A stretch of 63,602 nt of DNA from an uncultured Bacteroidales bacterium (lineage in GTDB: Bacteria > Bacteroidota > Bacteroidia > Bacteroidales > UBA932), in the NCBI GenBank assembly GCA_900316045.1, contig ONBM01000026.1:1-63602 (forward strand), read 5' to 3'. Below are positions 26,522 through 36,306 of this stretch, piece after piece. The number at the start of each line of letters is the position of its first letter. The stretch's first letter is position 1. The position numbers and the translations under genes are program-made. The notes beneath the pieces are model-generated. The model was not told where the DNA came from. It worked only from the letters and a program-made list of their open reading frames with translations, and did no database searches.

Positions 26522-28554
26522 TACTTATTTTCCTCCTCGCAATACTTGGAGATGACTGCATAGGCATCCTCAACCCCTAATTCGCCGGCCCTGGACAGAT
26601 CTATGCAGCCTTTCTCTTTATCCTTAATGTAAATCAGCACGAGCCCCCTGTTGAAGTAGGCATCCCCCATATAAGGATAATATTGAATGGCTTTCGAGTA
26701 ATTTTCCACAGACTCCACGAACTTCGAAGACAGGCAGTAAAGGTTACCCAAGTCGAAGTAGATGTAAGGCACTCCTGGCAGCAGCTTAGCTGCCTCGGCA
26801 AGGTCCGCTATGGCATCGGAATAGTCGTAAGACCTGCTCACCTGATCCCTCACCCTAGCCCTCGTCGTTCCTTGGTCATCCATAGTGAGCGTCTGGACAT
26901 TGCTCTCGATAGAAGATATGAAATCTATCATTTCAGCCCTCAGCACTCCTCGGTTAATCCTGTAGAATGCCTTGTAATAGTCTGAATATCCTCCCGAAGC
27001 AGAAGCCTCGACAGCGGAATTGTATTCATCCAGAGCCTTTGAGTACTGCTTGGACTGAACGTAATATATTCCTTTGATGAAGGACCTGTCGGCAGCTGTC
27101 AGATTGCCATAGTCCCCTGCAGAGAGATTCGTGTCGCCATATATCTCATTGTCAATGTTATTGTCGTTGTATCTTGGATGGTGCAGAGTGTCGGAATTTG
27201 AAATGACCAGAGGCACCTTTGAGTCAGCAATGAACTTGTTAATGAGAGCATTTTCGTACCTGTGGCTAAGGGCATATCTCTGATTGTCAGCATCCGTAGA
27301 AATTTCGAACTTGTACAGAGGCCGCAGACGGATGTTGATATCCCTGTTCTGAAGTAGTTCGTTCTCGAAATCTTTCTTCGCAAAATCAGCGTCCAGCTCC
27401 AGCAGGCTGCTGTATTTCCTGGTAGTGTCCGCAAAGGAAGTGGAATCTTTCGACTGCGCAGTCCTATATTCCTGAACCTTCTTCTGGGCTGTGTCATAGT
27501 CTTGCTTTGATGAATTATGCCTGCCCAGCATATTCTTGACGTAAGACCTGTTGAGGTAGGCCTTCGCAAAGTCTGGATAGAGCTCAATTGCCTTGTCATA
27601 GTCATCCAGGGCATCGATCCAACGGCCCATCTGAACGAAATAGGATGCCCGGTTGTAGTAAGCAAGCACATTTTCCGGATTGATGTTAATGACCCTATCC
27701 ATGTCGGCCAAAGCTCTATCGAAATCTCCGACCTGCGCATAGATGAGGCTTCGGTTGTACAAGGTGAGGGCATTTCCAGGCTCGTCTTTCAGGACTCGGT
27801 TGAAATCGGCAACGGCTGAGTTGAAATCCTGCTTGTCATAATAGAGTATGGCTCTGTTAAAATAAGCGAATGTGTTAGCAGTGTCCAGGGAAATGGCCTT
27901 ATTCAAATCCGTTATGGCTTCGTCGTATTTATCTTGCAAGGCATAGACGCGGGCCCTGCGAACATAGCCTTCCGGGTCGAATCTGTCCAGCTTAATAGCT
28001 CTGTTGTAGTCTTCGAGAGCCTTCGTAGTATCTTTCAAGAATAGGTATGAAGCGCCGCGATTCAAAAAAGCGGATGGGTCTTTTGGCTCTTTCTTGATGT
28101 ACCTGTCGAAGTCTTGCACGGCATTATCGAATTGCTGGGCAAGGAAATATGTCACGCCCCTGCTGAAATACAGGCCCGTCATCCCAGGCCTTAGCTCTAT
28201 GGCATGCTGCAAATCTGCAAGAGCATCGTCGTATTTGCCCATGCGGCTCTGCGTGATTGCTCTGAAATGATAGCCGTTAGTAAAGACAGGATTCAGTCTC
28301 ACTGAGTTGTTGAAGTCGGCGTAGGCACCTCTGATGTCACCCAGATTGTACTTTGCTATGCCTCTGTAGAAGAACGTCCAGCAATCCGTGGAATCCAGAC
28401 GAGCCAAGACGTTGAAGTTCGATATGGCATCGGAATACCTGCCCTCTGACAGGGCCGAACGTCCCCTGAAAGAGAAAACGTCCTTGTCGTACTGAGCCAG
28501 AGCAGAGAATGCGGACAATATGATGAACAGTGCAGCAGAGGCAAACCTTTTCAT
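26521..28554 (-). CDS. Large exported tetratricopeptide-repeat protein
   Basis: The 677-residue protein has a signal peptide (MKRFASAALFIILSAFSALAQ) followed by about ten consecutive TPR units, for example AYADFNNSVRLNP, ALADLQHAIELRP and AVADFNRVLKDEP. A less regular middle part follows (about 370-500), then further TPRs near the C-terminus. TPR solenoids bind other proteins; a periplasmic or outer-membrane scaffold is likely. The start at ATG 28554 gives the signal peptide. It is divergent from the M28-like gene with 55 bp between starts. Confidence 0.88.
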   Translation of the reverse strand: MKRFASAALFIILSAFSALAQYDKDVFSFRGRSALSEGRYSDAISNFNVLARLDSTDCWTFFYRGIAKYNLGDIRGAYADFNNSVRLNPVFTNGYHFRAITQSRMGKYDDALADLQHAIELRPGMTGLYFSRGVTYFLAQQFDNAVQDFDRYIKKEPKDPSAFLNRGASYLFLKDTTKALEDYNRAIKLDRFDPEGYVRRARVYALQDKYDEAITDLNKAISLDTANTFAYFNRAILYYDKQDFNSAVADFNRVLKDEPGNALTLYNRSLIYAQVGDFDRALADMDRVININPENVLAYYNRASYFVQMGRWIDALDDYDKAIELYPDFAKAYLNRSYVKNMLGRHNSSKQDYDTAQKKVQEYRTAQSKDSTSFADTTRKYSSLLELDADFAKKDFENELLQNRDINIRLRPLYKFEISTDADNQRYALSHRYENALINKFIADSKVPLVISNSDTLHHPRYNDNNIDNEIYGDTNLSAGDYGNLTAADRSFIKGIYYVQSKQYSKALDEYNSAVEASASGGYSDYYKAFYRINRGVLRAEMIDFISSIESNVQTLTMDDQGTTRARVRDQVSRSYDYSDAIADLAEAAKLLPGVPYIYFDLGNLYCLSSKFVESVENYSKAIQYYPYMGDAYFNRGLVLIYIKDKEKGCIDLSRAGELGVEDAYAVISKYCEEENK

Positions 28555-28584
28555 ATATATTTTTCGTGATAATTTTAATTTTCC

Positions 28585-28592
28585 TACCTTTG
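28585..28592 (+). promoter_or_regulatory. -7 element of the envelope operon
   Basis: TACCTTTG is an exact TAnnTTTG match 18 bases before the ATG of the M28-like gene. The upstream -33 region is weak (T-rich, no exact TTTG at the right spacing). Confidence 0.45.
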
Positions 28593-28609
28593 TCAAGTTT
28601 CGTGCTAAA

Positions 28610-29626
28610 ATGCAAAATTATACTTTGAAAACGAATTTACCTAAAATTTTCTTAATGCTGATTCTGGCTGCCTGCCCCTGTTTTTCAGAGGCACAGCAAA
28701 AAAGGAAGATGGTAGCGTCAGGAGTCAATGCTGAGAGAATAATAACAGAAGACAGGTTGCAAAGGAATATAGAGTTTCTCACTGATCCTCAATATAATGG
28801 CAGGCGCACAGGCACGCTGGGCGCCACAGAAGCGGCCTTCTGGATTGCCAGAAAATTTCAGAAAGATTCCTTGCTGCCTATAAATGGGCTTTGGAGCCAG
28901 TCTTTCAAAGCAGGAGAAGCCGTAGGGCACAACATAATCGGGTTCATGCCAGGCAGGAGCGACAGAGACTTCCAGCTGTACACGATAATCGCAGCGCACT
29001 ACGACAGTTATGGAATGATGAACGGCACCCTGTACCCAGGAGCAGACAGCAACGCCTCCGGGGTGGTGGCCATGACAAGCCTCGCAGACATGTTCACGAG
29101 AATGAAACAGTTGAACAGGACTTACGGAGACAATCTGATTTTCGTAGCCTTGGATGCCAGGGAGGTCAACTCCGCTGGTGCCGAGGCCTTATGGAAGGCC
29201 CTGTCTGCCGGAGAGTTGAAAAATCCCTTGACTGGGGAGGCCATACTGCCCGACAAGATTCATGCTTTCGTATCGCTTGACATTCTAGGAAGCACGCTCT
29301 CTCCTCTCAAGAAGGGTCGAAAGGATTATCTGATCATGCTCAGCAATGGACGTTTCGCGGCGGACCTCAGAGACGCCAATGCGAAAGACGGGCTTGGGCT
29401 GGACATCGCCCTGAACTACTATGGGAGCGAAAGCTTCACCAGGATGTTTCACGACAAGGTCGGGGATCAAAGGATTTTCGTTGAGAACGGGGTTCCTTGC
29501 GCAGTGTTCACATCTGGCATAACGATGAACACGAACAAACCTTCGGATACGGCAAAAACACTGAACTACGACATATTCAAAAAAAGAATATTCTTAATAT
29601 TCCATTGGCTGACTAAAATGATGTAA
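28610..29626 (+). CDS. M28-family peptidase homologue with altered active site
   Basis: The 338-residue exported protein (signal peptide about 1-28, ending FSEAQ) has the M28 aminopeptidase fold. Aligning motifs by eye, the first zinc ligand H130 (AHYDS) and D224 (SLDILG) are kept. The bridging aspartate before Asn is S147 (GADSNASG instead of GADDN). The general-base glutamate is R184 (DAREV instead of DGEEV), although the adjacent E185 remains. The last zinc histidine is N309 (NKPSDT instead of HTPxDT). With three of six key residues changed it is probably not an active dinuclear zinc peptidase and may bind peptides or another ligand. It is the first gene of an operon with an ABC exporter (4 bp gap). 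Confidence 0.75.
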   Translation: MQNYTLKTNLPKIFLMLILAACPCFSEAQQKRKMVASGVNAERIITEDRLQRNIEFLTDPQYNGRRTGTLGATEAAFWIARKFQKDSLLPINGLWSQSFKAGEAVGHNIIGFMPGRSDRDFQLYTIIAAHYDSYGMMNGTLYPGADSNASGVVAMTSLADMFTRMKQLNRTYGDNLIFVALDAREVNSAGAEALWKALSAGELKNPLTGEAILPDKIHAFVSLDILGSTLSPLKKGRKDYLIMLSNGRFAADLRDANAKDGLGLDIALNYYGSESFTRMFHDKVGDQRIFVENGVPCAVFTSGITMNTNKPSDTAKTLNYDIFKKRIFLIFHWLTKMM

Positions 29627-29630
29627 GGCT

Positions 29631-31481
29631 ATGAGAGAATTCTGGAAAATGGTAAAGCGATATATTTCGCCTTACAGGGCATATTTGGGATGGTCGGTAG
29701 TGCTGAATATTTTCTCGGCGCTGTTCAACATATTCTCTTTCGCCCTCATAGTCCCTATGCTGCGAATCCTTTTCGGCATCTCAGGGAAAGTGTATTCATT
29801 CATTCCTTGGGAACAGGTATGGTCCAAGCCTGTCTTCCAGATGGGAGACGCATTCATGAATAACGTCTATTTTTATCTCGAAAAAGCAATAGGAGATTAC
29901 GGCCCCATAATGGTTCTGGTGTATCTCAGCTTGTTCTTGATGATCATGACAGCCCTCAAGACAGCTTGTTATTTCGGCTCTGCGGCCATCATGGTGCCAA
30001 TCAGGACAGGCGTCGTCAGGGACATAAGGCTGGATATTTACAGGAAGATATTGTCCCTCCCTCTGGGATTCTTCTCCGAGGAGAGAAAGGGGGACATAAT
30101 CGCCAGAATCAGCGGTGACGTGATGGAGGTCGAGAACTCGATCACTGGCTCGCTGGAAATGCTCATCAAGAATCCTATCCTCATAATATTCTATTTTCTT
30201 GCCCTTCTAGTGATAAGCTGGCAGATGACTCTGTTCACCATCGTATTCGCCCCGCTGTTCATCTGGGTGATGGGCATCGTGGGCAGGAATCTGAAAAAGA
30301 AATCGCTGGATGTCCAGAGGCTCTGGAGCGACACCATGTCGCAGGTCGAGGAGACCCTCGGAGGGCTCAGAATCGTAAAGGCCTTCGTTGCGGAGAAGAA
30401 GATGGGGAAGCGTTTTGATGATGTTACCGACAGGATGAGGAAGAAGAATGCGAAGGTCATGGTGCGCCAGTCCCTTGCACATCCTGTGAGCGAATTCATG
30501 GGCACTGTGATGATTCTGATAGTGCTTTGCGTGGGCGGTGCGCTGATTCTGAGCGGCAAATCCAACATCGACGCTCCTATATTCCTGTATTTCATGGTCA
30601 TTCTCTACAGCATCATCAATCCTATCAAGGAATTCGCTAAGGCAAGCTATTCGATTCCTAAGGGGATGGCATCCATTGAGAGAATCAACAAGATACTTGA
30701 TGCCAAGAACGACATCGTGGAGCCAGCTGATGCCAAGCCTTGCAAAGGATTCAATGACAGCATAAGCATCGAACACGTTTCCTTCAAATATCCTGAAGGA
30801 TCGAAGATCATCCTCAACGACATAAATCTCAAGATAGAGAAAGGCAAGAATATAGCCATAGTGGGTGAGTCTGGTGCCGGAAAATCGACTCTCGTGGATC
30901 TCATTCCCAGGTTCTATGACCCACAGGAAGGCTCGATCAAAGTCGATGGCGCGGACATTCGGGACTTGAAGATTGCCGACCTTAGAGGATTGATCGGGAA
31001 CGTGAATCAGGAGCCTATCCTGTTCAATGACACCATATTCAATAACATAGCCTTCGGCGTCGAGAATGCGTCCATGGAAGAGGTCATAGAGGCAGCTAAG
31101 ATTGCGAATGCGCATGACTTCATAATGGAGAAGGACGAGGGTTATGATTTCGTGATCGGAGACCGCGGCGTCAGGCTTTCCGGAGGCCAGAGGCAGAGAA
31201 TAAGCATCGCGAGGGCAATCCTCAAGAATCCTCCTATCCTGATTCTGGACGAGGCCACTGCGTCATTGGACACCGAGTCGGAGAAGATAGTTCAGGAAGC
31301 CTTGGAGAGGCTGATGTCCAACAGGACGACCATAGCCATTGCTCACAGACTCTCCACCATCAAGAATTCGGACGAGATAATAGTGATGCACGAGGGGAGA
31401 ATCGTGGAGAGAGGCAAGCACGATGAACTGCTGGCTCTGAACGGGTTCTACAGGAAACTTAATGACATGCAAGCGCTTTAG
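29631..31481 (+). CDS. MsbA-type ABC exporter (fused permease and ATPase)
   Basis: The 616-residue half-transporter has an N-terminal six-helix membrane domain (about 1-340) and a C-terminal ATPase with Walker A GESGAGKST, Q-loop NVNQEP, signature LSGGQRQR, Walker B ILILDEATASLD and the switch histidine in AIAHRLST. It should function as a homodimer in the inner membrane and flip a lipid-linked or hydrophobic substrate. The family includes the lipid A flippase MsbA, but many paralogues exist and the substrate is not evident. It is flanked in the operon by exported proteins likely to act on the same substrate or on cell-wall material. Confidence 0.93.
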   Translation: MREFWKMVKRYISPYRAYLGWSVVLNIFSALFNIFSFALIVPMLRILFGISGKVYSFIPWEQVWSKPVFQMGDAFMNNVYFYLEKAIGDYGPIMVLVYLSLFLMIMTALKTACYFGSAAIMVPIRTGVVRDIRLDIYRKILSLPLGFFSEERKGDIIARISGDVMEVENSITGSLEMLIKNPILIIFYFLALLVISWQMTLFTIVFAPLFIWVMGIVGRNLKKKSLDVQRLWSDTMSQVEETLGGLRIVKAFVAEKKMGKRFDDVTDRMRKKNAKVMVRQSLAHPVSEFMGTVMILIVLCVGGALILSGKSNIDAPIFLYFMVILYSIINPIKEFAKASYSIPKGMASIERINKILDAKNDIVEPADAKPCKGFNDSISIEHVSFKYPEGSKIILNDINLKIEKGKNIAIVGESGAGKSTLVDLIPRFYDPQEGSIKVDGADIRDLKIADLRGLIGNVNQEPILFNDTIFNNIAFGVENASMEEVIEAAKIANAHDFIMEKDEGYDFVIGDRGVRLSGGQRQRISIARAILKNPPILILDEATASLDTESEKIVQEALERLMSNRTTIAIAHRLSTIKNSDEIIVMHEGRIVERGKHDELLALNGFYRKLNDMQAL

Positions 31482-31485
31482 GAAT

Positions 31486-32142
31486 ATGAAAACCACAAAA
31501 AGAATAAGGGTGCCTTTCATTGAAGGGCTTGAATCAATGAATATGTCGCAGCTGGATCTGGCGATGGAAAAGTCTGCCGCCAAATTCGCCGTCTGCGAAA
31601 ACAACTGGGAAAAAGAATACCCTTACTGGCCAGACTGCAATGGCTCCATAGCCTATAGCAAGGACTATATGGCCGTAATGTTTCATGTCAGAGGACTTGA
31701 CTTGCGAGCTACTGCACTGGAAGATAATGGAAACAGCTGGGAGGACAGCTGCTGCGAGTTTTTTGTCACCGACCCTTACGATGGGACATATTACAATTTC
31801 GAACTGACAGCTATCGGCTCTCTGCTATCGTCTAAGCGCACAAGCCGGTACGACAGCAATCAGAGAACCTTGGAAGAACTGTCGAGAGTCATCAGGCACA
31901 GCACCATTGAGCACAAGATTTGGGATGAGAAAGACAAGATATTCGCTTGGAGCGTCGCCATGCTGATTCCTTTCGATTTGATCGGGATAGACAAAAACCA
32001 CATTCCGGTGAGCGTAAGGGCTAATTTCTACAAATGCGGCGACAAAACGGCACATCCGCATTTCCTCAGCTGGAACCCTGTCGTTTCGTCAAAACCAGAT
32101 TTTCACAGACCCGAATGCTTTGGAGAGCTGATTCTTCATTAA
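31486..32142 (+). CDS. CBM9-like carbohydrate-binding protein
   Basis: The 218-residue protein without a signal peptide has a beta-sandwich pattern with WEDSCCEFFVTD and YYNFELTAIG, ending in FLSWNPVVSSKPDFHRPECFGEL. These landmarks are typical of family 9 carbohydrate-binding modules and their stand-alone bacterial homologues. The start at 31486 lies 4 bp after the ABC gene; an upstream in-frame start at 31462 would overlap it. Its TAA ends one base before the next ATG. The ligand is unknown, and the lack of a signal peptide is unusual for a glycan-binding module. Confidence 0.75.
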   Translation: MKTTKRIRVPFIEGLESMNMSQLDLAMEKSAAKFAVCENNWEKEYPYWPDCNGSIAYSKDYMAVMFHVRGLDLRATALEDNGNSWEDSCCEFFVTDPYDGTYYNFELTAIGSLLSSKRTSRYDSNQRTLEELSRVIRHSTIEHKIWDEKDKIFAWSVAMLIPFDLIGIDKNHIPVSVRANFYKCGDKTAHPHFLSWNPVVSSKPDFHRPECFGELILH

Positions 32143-32143
32143 T

Positions 32144-35100
32144 ATGCTAAAACTCAGGACAATTCTTTTTGTTGCCGCAGCCACGGCGACCACTTTTTCT
32201 TTAGAAGCTCAGACGGCCAGAGAGTTGAAGCCTGCCTGCGATTCCTTACAGGTGCTAATGCAGGAAAGGACTGGCGTCAAGAATGAACTGGTGCTGAAAC
32301 GCATCACGAAAAGGAATTCTTTCCTAGACCTAAGATTCAGCTCCAGCGCTGGAAATTATCCATGGAGAGCGGATGACGTGGAGTGGTTCAAGGAGAAGTT
32401 CATCGAGCTGGCGCCAGAAAATTGCAAGAATTATTCCGTAGGTAATATATTCGTAGAAACTAATCCCCTCTCAGATTACGTGATGCCTCTCTCTGGCAAT
32501 GATGGTAATCCAGTATCTTCCCTTTTTAAGACCGAGAAGGATCCTCGTGCGCAGCATTCATTCATCGAGCAGAAAGATGGGATGCATTTTAGCAGAGGCC
32601 TGAGTGGCAGGAACATTGCTCTTTGGCAAAGCCACGGCCGTTATTACGAGGAAAAGACGGACCGTTGGGAATGGCAGAGAGCCCCTGTTTTTCAGACCGT
32701 CGAGGACATGTACACTCAGAGCTACGTTCTGCCTTTCCTGATTCCAATGCTGGAGAATGCCGGGGCTTACGTGATGACGCCTCGGGAAAGGGACATTCAG
32801 AGACACGAGATAATCATGGATAACGACCATTCTTTCGGGTCCGAGAGAGCCGAGGGCGCGCGTATTGAAGGCGATTACGAAGAAAGGGGCAACTGGGATG
32901 ATTGCGGCGTTGGATTCGCAGACGCGAAGGCCGTGTACACAGGGGTCGAAAACCCTTTCAGGATGGGCACTGCAAGACAAGTTTCGTGCAAAAAAGATGC
33001 GAAGGCCATCTGGACTCCAGACATACCGGAAACTGGCGAATATGCAGTTTACATTTCTTATAAATCATTGCCTAACAGCACCCCTTGCGCTCATTATACG
33101 GTGAAACATGCTGGCGGGTCCACCGAATTCTACGTGAATCAGAAAATCGGTGGCGGCACTTGGATCTACATTGGAACCTTCCCTTTCAAGAAAGGAAGCG
33201 ATGCTTCCGTGACCCTGGATGCCGAAGTTCCAGAGGACAGAGAAATACCTCGCAATGCAGTTTTAACGGCAGATGCAGTGAGGCTCGGCGGAGGGATGGG
33301 GAAAATTGCCAGAGGGCCGAAGAATGCGCCTGCCTCTGAATATCTCACATCAGGCATGCCATCTTATGCCGAGGGTGCGTTTTACTGGATGCAGTGGGCT
33401 GGGGCTGACTCTACCCTGCTGCAGCTGCACGAAGACGATTATACTTCCGATTATGCCGACAGAGGTGCCTGGGTGGCATGGATGAGCGGAGGCTCGCGAA
33501 CGAACCCTAAAGGAGAAGGGTTAGGAATACCTATCGATTTATCTTTCGCTTTTCACTCTGATGCTGGAACTTACCCGAACGACTCGATAGTCGGGACTCT
33601 CGCAATTTACACCTTGAAGGCAGACGGAAGCGACAAGCTGCCTAACGGAGAAAGACGCTTGCAAGCCAGGATGCTCTGCGATTTCGCCCAGACGCAGATA
33701 GTGAATGACATCAGGGCCAAATACGATGCTGCCTGGACAAGAAGAGGGCTCTGGGACCGTTCTTACAGCGAGTCCCGTACTACGACTGTGCCAGCCATGC
33801 TTCTGGAGATGCTCTCGCACCAGAATTTCGCAGACATGAAATATGGCCTGGATCCGTCGTTCCGCTTCACGGTGAGCCGCGCAGTGTACAAAGGAATGTT
33901 GAAATACCTCAGCAACCGCTATGGCTGCAACTATGCGGTCCAGCCTCTGCCAGTAAACTCCCTGGCGACATCTTTCAAGAATATGTCGGGGTCGGGCAAG
34001 GCACATGTTGAAATAAGCTGGAAGCCTACGACAGATTCACTTGAAGCCACTGCGAATCCGACGGGATATATTCTTTACACAAGAATAGACGACGGCGCAT
34101 TCGATGCCGGCACTGTCGTCAAGGCCTCTGGCAGCAAAGTTTCAGTCATTAAAAATATCGAGCCTGGGCATATCTATAGTTACAAGGTCGAGGCTTTCAA
34201 CGATGGCGGAAAGAGTTTCCCTTCCGAAGCATTAAGCATAGGCGTGCCAAAATATGCAAAAGGCAAGACAGTGATGGTGGTGAACAATTTCACTAGAGTC
34301 GCTGCTCCCGCATGGTTCGATTTTCCTGAATATGCCGGATTCCGTAACGACATAGATGCCGGAGTTCCATACATCAAAGAAATAAATTTCATTGGCGAGC
34401 AGTTCGAATACAGGCGCTCTCTGCCATGGCTGGACGATGACAATCCCGGGTTCGGGGCATCATTCACCGACAAGGCCGGCTCGGTGGTGCCTGGCAACAC
34501 GTTCGACTTCACTTACATTCACGGCAAGGCCATCATGGCAGCAGGCTATCCTTTCCACAGCGTCTCCTCAGCAGCATTCCAGAGCGATAATGCCCTTGCC
34601 GATGATGATTTTGCGATTGACTTGCTTTGCGGAAAACAGGTCACGACGATGGTAGGTAACGGCCACGTACCGAATAAATATCAGGTGTTCCCTACTGGAC
34701 TTCAGAGCGCATTGAAGAATTGCACTGAGGCAGGGAAGAACATTCTCGTGACTGGTTCCAGGATTGGGACTGATGTCTGGGACCGAATATATCCTCTGCA
34801 GATAGACAGCGCTTATTCTGCCGACACTCGCTCGTTCGTCGAGACTGTGCTCGGTTACAGGCAGATTTCCGACCATGCGACCAGAAGCGCATCTCTTATG
34901 GCTCAGCGTAATTCCTCCTTGAGGCTGAATAAGATTTGTGGCGACCTAGATTATTACAATTTCCTGAATCAGGATATCTATTGCGCAGAGCAATCGGACG
35001 GCATCGTGCCTGCGTCAAAAGAGGCCAGCAGCATATTAAAATATTCAGATTCCGAAATTTCTGCCGCCATTTGCTTCAATGGGAAGGGCTATAGGACTGT

Positions 35101-35188
35101 TTGTGTCGGCTTCCCGTTAGAGACTATCAAAAAAGAAGAAGGACGCATGTCGCTAATGTCAGCAGTGCTTTCCTTCTTCGAGAAGTAA
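32144..35188 (+). CDS. Exported amidase / golvesin-like domain protein
   Basis: The 1014-residue protein has a signal peptide (about 1-22). The N-terminal part leads to an N-acetylmuramoyl-L-alanine-amidase-like domain (ALWQSHGRYYEE ... LSFAFHSDAG, with candidate zinc ligands) that is interrupted by a golvesin/xanthan-lyase-like beta domain (WTPDIPETGEYAVYISY ... HAGGSTEFYVNQ). A fibronectin-III-like segment follows (about 610-700), then a C-terminal hydrolase-like domain. Bacteroidales homologues are often labelled amidase or xanthan lyase without biochemical proof. Its likely role is trimming peptidoglycan or extracellular polysaccharide. It is the last gene of the four-gene operon. Confidence 0.78.
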   Translation: MLKLRTILFVAAATATTFSLEAQTARELKPACDSLQVLMQERTGVKNELVLKRITKRNSFLDLRFSSSAGNYPWRADDVEWFKEKFIELAPENCKNYSVGNIFVETNPLSDYVMPLSGNDGNPVSSLFKTEKDPRAQHSFIEQKDGMHFSRGLSGRNIALWQSHGRYYEEKTDRWEWQRAPVFQTVEDMYTQSYVLPFLIPMLENAGAYVMTPRERDIQRHEIIMDNDHSFGSERAEGARIEGDYEERGNWDDCGVGFADAKAVYTGVENPFRMGTARQVSCKKDAKAIWTPDIPETGEYAVYISYKSLPNSTPCAHYTVKHAGGSTEFYVNQKIGGGTWIYIGTFPFKKGSDASVTLDAEVPEDREIPRNAVLTADAVRLGGGMGKIARGPKNAPASEYLTSGMPSYAEGAFYWMQWAGADSTLLQLHEDDYTSDYADRGAWVAWMSGGSRTNPKGEGLGIPIDLSFAFHSDAGTYPNDSIVGTLAIYTLKADGSDKLPNGERRLQARMLCDFAQTQIVNDIRAKYDAAWTRRGLWDRSYSESRTTTVPAMLLEMLSHQNFADMKYGLDPSFRFTVSRAVYKGMLKYLSNRYGCNYAVQPLPVNSLATSFKNMSGSGKAHVEISWKPTTDSLEATANPTGYILYTRIDDGAFDAGTVVKASGSKVSVIKNIEPGHIYSYKVEAFNDGGKSFPSEALSIGVPKYAKGKTVMVVNNFTRVAAPAWFDFPEYAGFRNDIDAGVPYIKEINFIGEQFEYRRSLPWLDDDNPGFGASFTDKAGSVVPGNTFDFTYIHGKAIMAAGYPFHSVSSAAFQSDNALADDDFAIDLLCGKQVTTMVGNGHVPNKYQVFPTGLQSALKNCTEAGKNILVTGSRIGTDVWDRIYPLQIDSAYSADTRSFVETVLGYRQISDHATRSASLMAQRNSSLRLNKICGDLDYYNFLNQDIYCAEQSDGIVPASKEASSILKYSDSEISAAICFNGKGYRTVCVGFPLETIKKEEGRMSLMSAVLSFFEK

Positions 35189-35202
35189 ATATATTCCTAT
35201 AA

Positions 35203-36300
35203 CTATTTTTGGAGCACTGACATTATCCTCTTGCAGACATCAGTGTTTTCCATGACACCGCTGAACTTGTACGCAGAGGCACCGAAGGCATAAAGAGGCA
35301 CTAACGAGGCGGTATGGCTGCCTGTGGCGAATCCAACCTTGATGCCACTCTCCCCTTTCGTGAAATCTTTGTCATTCGAAAGAACGTACACTCCTGCTGT
35401 CTCATGGTCGGCAGTCACGATTACCAGCGTTCCATCATGCGTCTGGGCATAATCGAATGCAGAATTGACCGCTTTGTCGAATTCTTCCATCTCGAACATC
35501 AGTTGCTCAGCGTTTCCGGCATGCGCTGCATGATCGATGTGAGAACCTTCAACCATAAGGAAAAAGCCGTTCTTGTCATCGTCCAAGAGATCGATTGCAT
35601 GAGAAGTGACATCCGAGAGATAATCCGTGCCGTGGTCGATGGCCATCGAATATGAGCCATCTGCAAACAATGCAAGCACAGGTGTCTTAGAGGTCGCAGT
35701 GAAATCCTCCGGAGTCTCTACATAGGTGTAACCCGCATCCTTCATTTCTTCCAATAGAGATCTGCCATTCTTGCTTTTGTTCCTTTCAAAATATTTCCTC
35801 CCGCCGCCTGCCAATACATCTGGCTTTAATTCAACCAGATCCTCTGTTATCTCGTCTCTGTCGTCCCTTGACTTTTGATGTGCTATGAATCCAGCCGGCG
35901 TGGCATCAACTACGTGAGACGTAACGACGATTCCCGTGGACTTCCCCATCGCTTTGGCATATTCAGTTAGATTCTGAACCTTAGTCTCATCAGGGAGCAT
36001 CCCTATCATTCCATTGTCAGTCTTGTTTCCTGTGGCAAGAGCCGTGGCTGAAGCAGCCGAGTCGGTGACCCTGTTGTTCTTAGAATATGTCTTGCACAAC
36101 CCAACGAATTGAGCCCTGTCGAAACATGTCATTGCGTAATTCTGATCAACCATCCATGCAGAAACCGCCCCGAGGCCCATTCCGTCACCGATGAACACGA
36201 TCACATTCTTAACCCTATCCTCCTTTGGAGCCTTTTCTTTCGAATACGCCTGGCTGACAAGCAATAACGCCGCAGACAGAGCCAAAATCAATTTTTTCAT
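35203..36300 (-). CDS. phoA: Exported alkaline phosphatase
   Basis: The 365-residue periplasmic phosphomonoesterase has a signal peptide (MKKLILALSAALLLVSQAYS). Metal ligands begin at VFIGDGMG, the phosphorylated serine is S81 in VTDSAASATALATG, and further ligands are in VEGSHIDHAAHAG, TADHETAG and TGSHTA. It releases phosphate from organic esters. The start is ATG 36300. TAAATTTG on the minus strand (36318-36325), inside the end of the preceding gene, is a perfect -7 element, so it may be transcribed on its own. It converges with the amidase gene, 14 bp apart. Confidence 0.95.
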   Translation of the reverse strand: MKKLILALSAALLLVSQAYSKEKAPKEDRVKNVIVFIGDGMGLGAVSAWMVDQNYAMTCFDRAQFVGLCKTYSKNNRVTDSAASATALATGNKTDNGMIGMLPDETKVQNLTEYAKAMGKSTGIVVTSHVVDATPAGFIAHQKSRDDRDEITEDLVELKPDVLAGGGRKYFERNKSKNGRSLLEEMKDAGYTYVETPEDFTATSKTPVLALFADGSYSMAIDHGTDYLSDVTSHAIDLLDDDKNGFFLMVEGSHIDHAAHAGNAEQLMFEMEEFDKAVNSAFDYAQTHDGTLVIVTADHETAGVYVLSNDKDFTKGESGIKVGFATGSHTASLVPLYAFGASAYKFSGVMENTDVCKRIMSVLQK

Positions 36301-36306
36301 CAAATG

